DNA of 64,000 nt from Flavobacteriaceae bacterium S0862 (GTDB lineage Bacteria > Bacteroidota > Bacteroidia > Flavobacteriales > Flavobacteriaceae): NCBI GenBank assembly GCA_023015825.1, contig JALKAW010000001.1:310001-374000 (forward strand). The letters run 5' to 3'. Shown piece after piece: positions 1-7,787 of the stretch (position 1 is its first letter; each line of letters begins with the position of its first letter). Under the pieces are notes generated by a model. The model searched no databases. It worked only from the letters and a program-made list of their open reading frames with translations, and was not told the DNA's origin. Position numbers and translations under genes: made by a program.

Positions 1-876
1 AATATGTTTTGTTTTTCTATTATGAATGGATTCTCGAAGTATAAAATCCTTCTGGTCATAAATATTATTGGACAAATCATGGGGTTGGGAGTGACCTTAC
101 TATTAATATGGAAAAACAATATAGATGGAGCACTTATTTCGGTGGTTATTTCGCCATCACTTATCTTTTTAATTACCCTAGTTGGAATTTTAAATAGACG
201 AAGTTTAACTAGCCAAATCAGGGTCGAAAATATAGATTTTAAATGGATTAAGAAATTTGGACCATTTACATTAATGGCTTTAGTCTCAGGTATAGCTTTA
301 CCTTTAGTAACTATTGGTATTAGAAATTATATAATTACTGCAGAAGGTATGAATAGTGCTGGCTATTGGGAGGCTATGAATAGAATTTCTACTTATTATT
401 TAATGTTTGTAAATTCTCTAATGACGCTTTATTTTCTCCCAAGATTTGCCGAAATAACAGATAAAAAGGAATTTAGAGCTGAAGTATTTAGTTTTTATAA
501 AAACATAGCTCCAGTTTTTGGTTTAGGCCTTTTGGTGATTTACTTACTCAAACCATTTATAATCATGTTGTTTTTAACAGATGATTTTTTACCTGTTAAA
601 GAATTATTTGGGTGGCAATTATTAGGAGATTTTGTAAAGATTTTATCGGTTCTAATAGCTTATAACTTTATAGCTAAAAGAATGTTTTGGCATTTTATAA
701 TAACAGAATTGTTTTTAGTATTCATTACTTATTTTACTAGTTTGTTCTTTGTGGATATGTATGGTGTTGTTGGTGCAAACATGGCGCATTTTGTTAGTTA
801 TGTTATGTATTTTGTAATCATATTAATAATTTTTAGTAGTTCTCTATTTGGTATAATTTCTGAGCATGACGACTAA
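1..876 (+). CDS. Wzx-type polysaccharide flippase, 5' truncated by window edge
   Basis: C-terminal 291 residues of a multi-spanning membrane protein. The frame is open through base 1, so the internal ATG at 4 is not the true start. Hydrophobic helices alternate with short loops, and the segment GYWEAMNRISTYYLMFVNS resembles oligosaccharide flippases of the MATE/MOP superfamily, which move undecaprenyl-linked sugar units across the inner membrane. The stop overlaps the start of the next flippase gene by 11 bp, so the two are probably translationally coupled. Family call by pattern; substrate unknown. Confidence 0.75.
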   Translation, partial: NMFCFSIMNGFSKYKILLVINIIGQIMGLGVTLLLIWKNNIDGALISVVISPSLIFLITLVGILNRRSLTSQIRVENIDFKWIKKFGPFTLMALVSGIALPLVTIGIRNYIITAEGMNSAGYWEAMNRISTYYLMFVNSLMTLYFLPRFAEITDKKEFRAEVFSFYKNIAPVFGLGLLVIYLLKPFIIMLFLTDDFLPVKELFGWQLLGDFVKILSVLIAYNFIAKRMFWHFIITELFLVFITYFTSLFFVDMYGVVGANMAHFVSYVMYFVIILIIFSSSLFGIISEHDD

Positions 877-2344
877 AAACTCATACCGTGACATTTTAAA
901 AACAACGTCTTTATTTAGTGGTGTTCAGGTTTTAGGTGTATTAATTTCCATTGCTAAATCAAAACTTGCGGCTATACTTATTGGTCCTGCTGGAATAGGT
1001 ATTGTTGGTGTTTTGAATTCTACTTTAAATGTTATTATTGGCTTTTCTAAGCTAGGTTTAGATGTAAGTGCTGTAAAGGAAATATCGGCCTTTAAAGAAA
1101 AAGACATAACCAAAACTCTAAGAACAATATATGTTTTAAGGAGATTATGTTGGGTTACTGGGTTGCTCGGAGCTATTATTACTTTTGTTTTGTCACCATG
1201 GTTGAGTGAATTAGCTTTTGGAGATTCATCACATACAATATCTTTTATGATTCTGTCTTTTGCTGTACTGTTTAATCAACTAACCGTTGGAAACCTTGCC
1301 ACTTTACAAGGATTAAGAAGATTAAAGAAATTGGCGAAAGCTTCATTATGGGGAAGTTTTTTTAGCCTAATAGTCATTTTCCCTTTGTATTATTATTATG
1401 GTATAAGTGGAATTGTTCCAGCTATTATCTTAATTTCATTTTTCACTTATATATTTTCTTGGATTTACACAAAAAGGGAGTTTGTAAATCAACCTAATCT
1501 TACCGTAAAAGAAACTTTAAGCCAGGGAAAATCTATGATGAAGCTAGGCTTTGTTTTAAGCTTAGGAAGTCTTGCAACTGTTATAACTATTTATGCAATC
1601 CAAATCTTTATTACGAATAATGGGGGTGTAGATGAGGTAGGGTTTTACAATGCTGCTTTCATTATTATTAATGCTTATGTAGGCGTTGTTTTTAGTGCTA
1701 TGAGTAAAGATTATTTCCCAAGATTATCTTCTATTGTTAACGAACAAAAAACGATGCTTAAGGTTGTAAATCAGCAAGCTTACGTAGCTACTTTATTGTT
1801 AACGCCTATTATAGTAATCTTTCTGGCATTTATTCCTACCATTATTAGTATACTTTTTACTAAAGAATTTATGCCAATTATTGGTATTCTAACCTTCGGA
1901 ATTTTAGCCACACTATTTAAAGCAGTATCTTGGTCAATGGGATATATACTTGTAGCTAAAGGAGATTCAAAACTATATATAAAAACCGAAGTTGGTTTTA
2001 ACGTATTACTGCTAATAATGAGTATTTTAGGGTATGTTTATGGTGGACTTACAGGTATTGGGATAAGTTATCTTGTGTATTATATTATATATCTTTTTGG
2101 AATTAAAATTATAACAAATAGCAAATATCAATTTAAGTTTGAAAACGAATTTTATAAAGTATTATTTATTTGTTTGATACTATGTTTTGGAACTTATTTA
2201 GCAACTTACTTTGATAATTTATACATAAAATACGCAATACTGTTTGTTTTTATTACTGCATCAAGTATTTTTAGCATTAATAGATTAGATAAAAAAACCG
2301 ATTTAATTAAGCAAATAAAACAACGAATAACAAAAGGTAAGTAG
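866..2344 (+). CDS. Wzx-type O-antigen/oligosaccharide flippase
   Basis: A 492-residue protein with about a dozen hydrophobic segments, the usual size of a Wzx flippase. The N-terminus (TTSLFSGVQVLGVLISIAKS) and the stretch GVDEVGFYNAAFIIINAYVG are typical of the MOP-superfamily O-antigen translocases. It begins inside the 3' end of another flippase-like gene and is followed one base later by a nucleotide-sugar isomerase gene, so it lies in a surface-polysaccharide operon. Expected role: flipping lipid-linked repeat units at the inner membrane. Two flippases in tandem may serve two glycans or act as a pair; the sequence does not decide this. Confidence 0.85.
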   Translation: MTTKNSYRDILKTTSLFSGVQVLGVLISIAKSKLAAILIGPAGIGIVGVLNSTLNVIIGFSKLGLDVSAVKEISAFKEKDITKTLRTIYVLRRLCWVTGLLGAIITFVLSPWLSELAFGDSSHTISFMILSFAVLFNQLTVGNLATLQGLRRLKKLAKASLWGSFFSLIVIFPLYYYYGISGIVPAIILISFFTYIFSWIYTKREFVNQPNLTVKETLSQGKSMMKLGFVLSLGSLATVITIYAIQIFITNNGGVDEVGFYNAAFIIINAYVGVVFSAMSKDYFPRLSSIVNEQKTMLKVVNQQAYVATLLLTPIIVIFLAFIPTIISILFTKEFMPIIGILTFGILATLFKAVSWSMGYILVAKGDSKLYIKTEVGFNVLLLIMSILGYVYGGLTGIGISYLVYYIIYLFGIKIITNSKYQFKFENEFYKVLFICLILCFGTYLATYFDNLYIKYAILFVFITASSIFSINRLDKKTDLIKQIKQRITKGK

Positions 2345-2345
2345 T

Positions 2346-2744
2346 TTGAGTTTAAGCCAAATTAAAATAATCGATATTCCAAAAATCACTGATGTTAGAG
2401 GAAATCTTTCTGTTATAGAAAACGATGTAATTCCTTTCGATATTAAACGTGTTTATTATTTGTATGATGTACCTAGCGGCTCCTATAGAGGTGGTCATGC
2501 GCATAAACAATTACAGCAATTATTAATCGCTATTAGTGGAAGTTTTGATGTGGTTTTAAAGGATAAAAACGGAGATAAACAAACAGTTACTTTAAACAAA
2601 CCTAATAAAGGACTATTGATTCCTAATATGGTTTGGAGAGAACTAGAGGAGTTTTCTTCTGGAGCCATTTGTTTGGTTGTAGCCTCAGAAGTTTATGATA
2701 AGGGTGATTATATTAGAGATTTTAATGTATTTCTTGCTAGTTGA
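2346..2744 (+). CDS. FdtA/QdtA/WxcM-like dTDP-sugar 3,4-ketoisomerase (cupin)
   Basis: A 132-residue single-domain cupin. The motifs RGNLSVIE (residues about 19-26) and GGHAHKQLQQLL (about 50-61) are those of the FdtA/QdtA sugar ketoisomerases, which convert dTDP-4-keto-6-deoxyglucose to the 3-keto isomer on the way to 3-amino-3,6-dideoxyhexoses. The start is TTG at 2346, directly after the flippase stop, because no ATG precedes the conserved N-terminus in this frame. The matching aminotransferase and acyltransferase are not in the window and would be expected upstream. The 3' end overlaps the convergent glycosyltransferase by 8 bp. Which isomer is made is not determined. Confidence 0.85.
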   Translation: MSLSQIKIIDIPKITDVRGNLSVIENDVIPFDIKRVYYLYDVPSGSYRGGHAHKQLQQLLIAISGSFDVVLKDKNGDKQTVTLNKPNKGLLIPNMVWRELEEFSSGAICLVVASEVYDKGDYIRDFNVFLAS

Positions 2745-3684
2745 TTTTCAGCCTTTTCCTTAAAGAAACCAGTTTTCTAATTGTAGGATATTGACTTGCT
2801 AAATAATGAATCCTATCTTTTAAGGATTTTGATTTAATGACTTTATAGACCTCTTTTCCTAGTTTTTTATTACTAAAATAGCCAGCATAAAATAATAGGT
2901 TCTTATTGTGACTGCTTAAATAACTTCTTCTTATTTCATTAGGGAACATATATTTTTTTGCGAAATAATCAAACAGCTTTTTCATTTGAAGTTTTTGAAA
3001 AACAAGCTTATTTAAATCCTTTTGATGTGAGTAAGAAGTATCATGTGATCTATAAATAATCAACGGTTCATTTATTCTTTCAAATTCAGTATTCATGACC
3101 ATGTCTACCAAAATGGGATAGTCTTCAATGGTTATGTCCATATTTATATAGGTATCAAAATCTACATATTTAAGTAATGCATCTTTTCTATAACAGTGAC
3201 CAATAGGAGCAATATTACCTAATAAAACAGCTTCTTTGTATACCTCTTTCGTACCACAAATAATTGATTCATTATTAAAAATAGTGATGGTTTTTGTGTC
3301 TTCGTGATATCTATCAAACCCAGTATCAACAAAGCCTAAATTATGATTGCCCTTAAGTACATTCACCATTTTTTGTAAGGCATCAGTGGTTTTAAGCATG
3401 TCGTCGCCAGCAATATCAAACACAAAAGTCCCACTACATCTATCAAAAGTTGTTTTAAAGTTTTTTAGAATTCCTAATTGCTCACTATTTTTTTTAATAT
3501 TGAACATGTTTGGATGTTTTGCAGCATAAGTCTCAATAATATTTAAAGTGCCATCTGTTGAACAATCATCACCAACAACAATTTCATAATCAAAATCAAC
3601 GTTTTGTTTCAAAATAGATTGAAGCGTCTCTTCTATATGATGCTCGTTATTATAAGTTATAAGATGTACAGAAAGCAAAATCAT
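2737..3684 (-). CDS. Glycosyltransferase family 2
   Basis: A 315-residue GT-A fold glycosyltransferase. The N-terminus LSVHLITYNNEHHIEETLQS is the usual GT2 opening, followed by VGDDCSTDGT (around residue 37) for nucleotide binding and DIAGDDML (around 90) as the metal-binding acidic site. A C-terminal basic tail may hold it at the membrane. It is read opposite to its neighbours, convergent with fdtA and divergent from the GT4 gene at 3778. It probably adds one sugar of the surface glycan made by this locus; donor and acceptor are unknown. Confidence 0.85.
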   Translation of the reverse strand: MILLSVHLITYNNEHHIEETLQSILKQNVDFDYEIVVGDDCSTDGTLNIIETYAAKHPNMFNIKKNSEQLGILKNFKTTFDRCSGTFVFDIAGDDMLKTTDALQKMVNVLKGNHNLGFVDTGFDRYHEDTKTITIFNNESIICGTKEVYKEAVLLGNIAPIGHCYRKDALLKYVDFDTYINMDITIEDYPILVDMVMNTEFERINEPLIIYRSHDTSYSHQKDLNKLVFQKLQMKKLFDYFAKKYMFPNEIRRSYLSSHNKNLLFYAGYFSNKKLGKEVYKVIKSKSLKDRIHYLASQYPTIRKLVSLRKRLKIN

Positions 3685-3731
3685 TCAAGAAAACTATTTT
3701 TATTGTATAAATTTAGAATAAAGAAAAATAG

Positions 3732-3758
3732 AATAAATGAATTAATCATTTATTTTTG
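3732..3758 (+). promoter_or_regulatory. Divergent intergenic promoter region with 9-bp inverted repeat
   Basis: AATAAATGA (3732-3740) and TCATTTATT (3746-3754) form a perfect inverted repeat with a 5-nt loop. It overlaps TATTTTTG (3751-3758), which fits the Bacteroidota -7 element TAnnTTTG and sits 19 bp before the GT4 start. No good -33 TTG is seen at the proper distance, so the promoter call is weak. Confidence 0.35.
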
Positions 3759-3777
3759 AAGAAACGTTGTTTTAATA

Positions 3778-4869
3778 ATGAGTCGACCAAAAATTGCTTT
3801 AGTAGGATATCGATTAAATAGAGGAGGTGCTGAACGAGTAATGGCAAATTTATCTAACTTTTTTCATGCTAATAATATTGAAGTTCATAATATAATTGTA
3901 CTTGATGACATAAAGTACACTCACTCTGGTGAGGTTTTTAACTTGGGAAAGTTAAAGAACAAGCATAATGGCATTTTTAACAAGATTAAAAGGTTAGTCG
4001 CTTTAAAGAAATATTTAAATAAGCATGACTTTGATTTTATTATTGACTTTAGATTCAGAATTAAACCAATTCAAGAACTATTAATTTCAAAATGGGTCTA
4101 TAATACCAAAACGATATTTACGGTTCATAGCTCAAAAATTGATAGCTATATGCCAAATTTTTCGCCATTAACTAGATTAATGTATGGCTATGCATTTCAA
4201 AATGTTGCTATTACTAAAACTATGCAAGAGCTAATTCAAAATAAACATCATTTAGATAATGTATCGACAATATATAATTATATAGATATTGATGATATTG
4301 TTATTAAAAGTCAAGATACAATCGAATTGGATTTTGAATATATAATTGGAGTAGGCCAGTACGATACTAATGTAAAACAGTTTGATAAACTTATTGAAGC
4401 ATTCGCAAAATCTAAATTGCCAAATCAAGGAATTGCTTTAGTAATATTAGGGGAAGGAAAATTGAAGGAATATTTAAAGTCTATTGCAAAATCTTTTAAT
4501 GTTGAAAGTTTAGTGCATTTTTTAGGATTTAAAAATAATCCTTTTAAGTATATAAAGAATGCTAAGTTCTTTGTATTATCAAGTGAATTAGAAGGTTTGC
4601 CAATGGTTTTGTTAGAATCATTGGCGTGTAAAACTCCGGTGGTGTCATTTAATTGTCCAACTGGTCCAGAAGAAGTGATTAGTCATGGTGAAAATGGGCT
4701 TTTAATAGAACATCAAAATATTAAAGCTTTAACCGAAGGAATAAATACAATGATGTATGATAGTAAATTATATGACACTTGTAAGATGAATGCTTTTAAA
4801 ACAGCTCAGAAATTTTCGGTTGAAACAATTGGAAAACAATGGCTAGAATTAATCAATTATAAAAATTAG
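3778..4869 (+). CDS. Glycosyltransferase family 4 (GT-B)
   Basis: A 363-residue GT-B protein. The N-terminal domain opens with the glycine-rich loop NRGGAERVMANL (residues about 14-25), and the C-terminal domain holds LGEGKLKEYL and the donor-binding SSELEGLPMVLLESLACKTP (around residues 274-293), the EX7E-type signature of GT4 retaining transferases. It acts on the cytoplasmic face of the membrane in glycan assembly. It is followed after one base by another GT4 gene, implying one transcript. The donor sugar cannot be read from sequence. Confidence 0.88.
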   Translation: MSRPKIALVGYRLNRGGAERVMANLSNFFHANNIEVHNIIVLDDIKYTHSGEVFNLGKLKNKHNGIFNKIKRLVALKKYLNKHDFDFIIDFRFRIKPIQELLISKWVYNTKTIFTVHSSKIDSYMPNFSPLTRLMYGYAFQNVAITKTMQELIQNKHHLDNVSTIYNYIDIDDIVIKSQDTIELDFEYIIGVGQYDTNVKQFDKLIEAFAKSKLPNQGIALVILGEGKLKEYLKSIAKSFNVESLVHFLGFKNNPFKYIKNAKFFVLSSELEGLPMVLLESLACKTPVVSFNCPTGPEEVISHGENGLLIEHQNIKALTEGINTMMYDSKLYDTCKMNAFKTAQKFSVETIGKQWLELINYKN

Positions 4870-4870
4870 T

Positions 4871-5965
4871 TTGCTGCCAAAATTATTATATATAACAACG
4901 AATTTGCAAGGCTCTGGAGGTGTTTCAAGGTTGCTTTCGGTGAAGCTCAATTATTTAATTGAAAACTATGGTTATAATATTGATGTAATTACAACCAACA
5001 ATAAATCCAATACTTTTTTTTATGAGTTTAATAATAACATTAAGTTTCATGAAATTGATATTAAAGATTTTGGATTTTGGCATTTAAGGAAGTATAAACG
5101 AATGCTGCAAAGTATAATTAATGATGTAAAACCAGATATTATTATTAATTGTGACAATGGTTTTAAAGGAACTCTGCTTCCTCTTTTGGTTAAATCTAAT
5201 GCGTCATTAGTTTATGAAAGACATGGTAGCAGACAAATCAAAGCAAAAACATTTGTAGAATACCTTAAGAAAAAGACTTCCAATTTTTTAATTGACCAAA
5301 GTATTAAAAAATATAAAGCTTTCGCTGTTTTGAATGATGATGATAGAAAAGATTGGAAAAGTAATAATGTTAAGTTAATTTATAACCCAATTTGGTTTAA
5401 ACCACCTATAGATGACCGTAAATTTGACAATAAAATTGTCTTAGCTGTTGGAAGACATTCGGTAGAAAAACAATTTGACTTACTGTTAAAAATATGGCAA
5501 AAGGTAGTTAAAGATTATCCTGATTGGACCCTTAAAATTTTTGGTGAAAGTGATAATGAAAAGACACTAGAAACATTGGTTAAAAAGCTAGAGATTGTTA
5601 CTCAGGTAGAACTTCATCCACCAACAAATAATATTACAGCAGAGTATGCAAATGCTTCAATGCTCTTAAATACATCATCCTCAGAAGCTTTTGGATTGGT
5701 GATTATTGAGGCTATGGCTTATGGTTTGCCAGCCATTGCATTTAAAAGTGCTTCTGGTCCAAAAATGTTAATCGATAATGGTGCTAATGGTTACTTGATT
5801 AAAAGCTTTGATATTAATGCTTATGCTAATAAAGTAAAACAGTTAATTGATAATAAAACATTAATAAGAGAACTAGGTAAAAATGCAAAAAGGAGTGTGA
5901 AAAAGTTTGATATAGATGTTATTATGAAACAGTGGCATCAACTATTTCAATCAATAGGCGAGTAG
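4871..5965 (+). CDS. Glycosyltransferase family 4 (GT-B)
   Basis: A 364-residue GT-B protein paralogous in layout to its upstream neighbour. The N-terminus LLYITTNLQGSGGVSRLLSV carries the GT4 glycine-rich loop and can only be reached from the TTG at 4871, since the next in-frame ATG lies far inside the domain. The donor-binding segment SSSEAFGLVIIEAMAYGLPA (about residues 275-294) contains the conserved glutamates. The gene starts one base after the previous stop and its 3' end overlaps the convergent GT2 gene by 19 bp. Part of the surface-polysaccharide locus; specificity unknown. Confidence 0.87.
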   Translation: MLPKLLYITTNLQGSGGVSRLLSVKLNYLIENYGYNIDVITTNNKSNTFFYEFNNNIKFHEIDIKDFGFWHLRKYKRMLQSIINDVKPDIIINCDNGFKGTLLPLLVKSNASLVYERHGSRQIKAKTFVEYLKKKTSNFLIDQSIKKYKAFAVLNDDDRKDWKSNNVKLIYNPIWFKPPIDDRKFDNKIVLAVGRHSVEKQFDLLLKIWQKVVKDYPDWTLKIFGESDNEKTLETLVKKLEIVTQVELHPPTNNITAEYANASMLLNTSSSEAFGLVIIEAMAYGLPAIAFKSASGPKMLIDNGANGYLIKSFDINAYANKVKQLIDNKTLIRELGKNAKRSVKKFDIDVIMKQWHQLFQSIGE

Positions 5966-6861
5966 ATTTTTCTTTTGTTTAAATCGTAATAACAGATATA
6001 TAATATCTTGTATAGTTGAAGCAATTTAATTTTAGGTTTTTTTGATAATAATTGCTTCTTAATTCCAGAATTAAAAACCTTATAAAGCCCTGAACAGAGA
6101 TAGTTAAAGCTAGTTTTTTTCATTAACAGAAAAGTTTTAAGTAAACTGTTTTCATGTTTTTTAATCTTACCTTCATAATAAAGATTAAGCAATGTACTAA
6201 TTGCAAACTCTACTTTACTTAAATATTTACTACTACTTTCAAGTCCTAAGTGATAAACACTATTATTTATATGTATCACAGAAACTTTGTGAAGTTTTAG
6301 CTGAGGTCCCAAAAAGATATCCATACCATAAGAATTACCAACATCTCCTAAACCAAACTGTTTATATACATCTTTTTTTATGCATAGATTGGCAGCAGAA
6401 GTTACTTTGTAGGGACGCTTGTTGCGTTTTTTCGCATTAAGCTCTTCACATTGTTTACCATACTTCCATCTTAAAATATTGTCTGAGTTTGGTTGTATGT
6501 CTTTGTACGAAACACCACCAAAAATCACTTCGTAACCATTATTAATTGCTTGTAAATAATTTAAAATATAGTTATCATCAATTAATTCCATATCGGCGTC
6601 AATCAATATAATCCAGCCATAAATTGCTGCATCAACTAAAATTTGCCTGGTTACTGCTATGCCATTATTCTTGTCAGATAGTTTATGAGTGGTATTTGAT
6701 AACTCACCTATGCTTAAATTTGAATCTATAATGTCTTGATTGGACTTGTCATCCAAACAAATAATTTCAAAATCAATATTTGAAGCTACTAGCTGTTCAT
6801 GTAACTCATTTACTAACTGAGTGATATTGTAATTATAAACAGGAATTAAAACAGAGAGCAT
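5947..6861 (-). CDS. Glycosyltransferase family 2
   Basis: A 304-residue GT2 protein. It begins MLSVLIPVYNYNITQLVNEL, with CLDDKSNQD near residue 36 and LIDADMEL near 91 as the DxD metal and nucleotide site. KRPYKVTSAANLCIKKDVY matches the acceptor-side region of this family. It lies 2 bp after ftsE on the same strand, so it is probably co-transcribed with ftsE rather than with the polysaccharide genes that run the other way. It could serve the neighbouring glycan or a cell-envelope glycolipid; the substrate is unknown. Confidence 0.83.
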   Translation of the reverse strand: MLSVLIPVYNYNITQLVNELHEQLVASNIDFEIICLDDKSNQDIIDSNLSIGELSNTTHKLSDKNNGIAVTRQILVDAAIYGWIILIDADMELIDDNYILNYLQAINNGYEVIFGGVSYKDIQPNSDNILRWKYGKQCEELNAKKRNKRPYKVTSAANLCIKKDVYKQFGLGDVGNSYGMDIFLGPQLKLHKVSVIHINNSVYHLGLESSSKYLSKVEFAISTLLNLYYEGKIKKHENSLLKTFLLMKKTSFNYLCSGLYKVFNSGIKKQLLSKKPKIKLLQLYKILYICYYDLNKRKIYSPID

Positions 6862-6863
6862 AA

Positions 6864-7547
6864 TTAGCCTTTACGTTGCACAACTTCAAACACTTTATTG
6901 TCGTCGCATTTTAATGTTTTGCTTGGATATTTTAAAAGTAAGGCATAGTCGTGTGTTGCCATTAAAATAGTATGTCCTTTTTTGTTAAGCTCTTGCAGTA
7001 CTTCCATAACCTCAATACTAGTTTGAGGGTCTAGATTTCCAGTCGGTTCATCTGCTAGAATTAATTCAGGGTCGTTTAATAAGGCTCTTGCAATGGCAAT
7101 ACGTTGTTGCTCACCTCCAGACAATTCATAAGGATATTTAAATCCTTTGGTTTTCATGCCAACACGATTTAACACATCTTCAATTTTAGTGGCGATTTCT
7201 TCTTTGTCTTTCCATCCAGTAGCTTTGAGCACAAACTCTAAATTAGCATTTACTGTTCTATCGTTAAGGAGTTTAAAATCTTGGAACACAACACCAAGCT
7301 TTCTTCGTAAAAAAGGAATGTCATCTTCTTTTAATTTTGCTAAATCAAAATCCACGATGTTGCCTTCACCCTTTGTGAGTTCTAAGTCGCCATAAAGCGT
7401 TTTCATAAAACTACTTTTACCTGTTCCAGTTTTACCAATTAGATAGACAAAATCGCCTTTGTTCATTTCAAAATTCACATCGGCGAGCACTAAACTATCA
7501 CCTTGATAAATGGACGCATCTTTTAATTGTAAAACAGTTTCAGGCAT
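6864..7547 (-). CDS. ftsE: Cell-division ABC transporter ATP-binding protein FtsE
   Basis: A 227-residue ABC ATPase with Walker A GKTGTGKS at residues 38-45, the signature LSGGEQQR near 143, Walker [13 protein letters not shown] and the switch histidine in MATHDYALL. Its length and overall pattern fit FtsE, which works with the membrane protein FtsX to activate peptidoglycan hydrolases at the division site. No ftsX lies beside it here, which is common in flavobacteria. The next gene on this strand is a GT2 only 2 bp downstream. Assignment to FtsE rather than LolD rests on length and general resemblance. Confidence 0.82.
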   Translation of the reverse strand: MPETVLQLKDASIYQGDSLVLADVNFEMNKGDFVYLIGKTGTGKSSFMKTLYGDLELTKGEGNIVDFDLAKLKEDDIPFLRRKLGVVFQDFKLLNDRTVNANLEFVLKATGWKDKEEIATKIEDVLNRVGMKTKGFKYPYELSGGEQQRIAIARALLNDPELILADEPTGNLDPQTSIEVMEVLQELNKKGHTILMATHDYALLLKYPSKTLKCDDNKVFEVVQRKG

Positions 7548-7618
7548 AAAATATCTTAGTTTTAAAGTACTGTAAATGTATTATTAAATAAGGAATTACT
7601 CAAAAAATACTTTGTATT

Positions 7619-7665
7619 TAAACCAAGTTAATTGACAACTTTTTAACATTTAATAACTTGGTTTA
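7619..7665. repeat. 12-bp inverted repeat in the ftsE/TPR divergent region
   Basis: The arm TAAACCAAGTTA (7619-7630) is the exact reverse complement of TAACTTGGTTTA (7654-7665), separated by 23 nt. It lies between two divergent start codons. It may be an operator or a leader hairpin; no U-run follows, so it is not a terminator. Confidence 0.5.
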
Positions 7666-7706
7666 TAATTATCATAAATTTCTAACGTTATAAAAACGAT
7701 ATAAAG

Positions 7707-7728
7707 TATTTTTGGTATCAATATTGAT
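7707..7728 (+). promoter_or_regulatory. Candidate promoter and palindrome before the TPR gene
   Basis: TATTTTTG (7707-7714) fits the -7 consensus TAnnTTTG. The same bases run into TTGGTATCAATATTGAT, which has the GG-N10-GA spacing of a weak sigma-54 element, and contain the perfect 12-bp palindrome ATCAATATTGAT (7717-7728). These readings compete and none is proven. Confidence 0.3.
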
Positions 7729-7787
7729 TACTAAGAAAAGTATCACATTAGTTTATACTAATAATTTCTCAACAAAAAACGAAGTTA

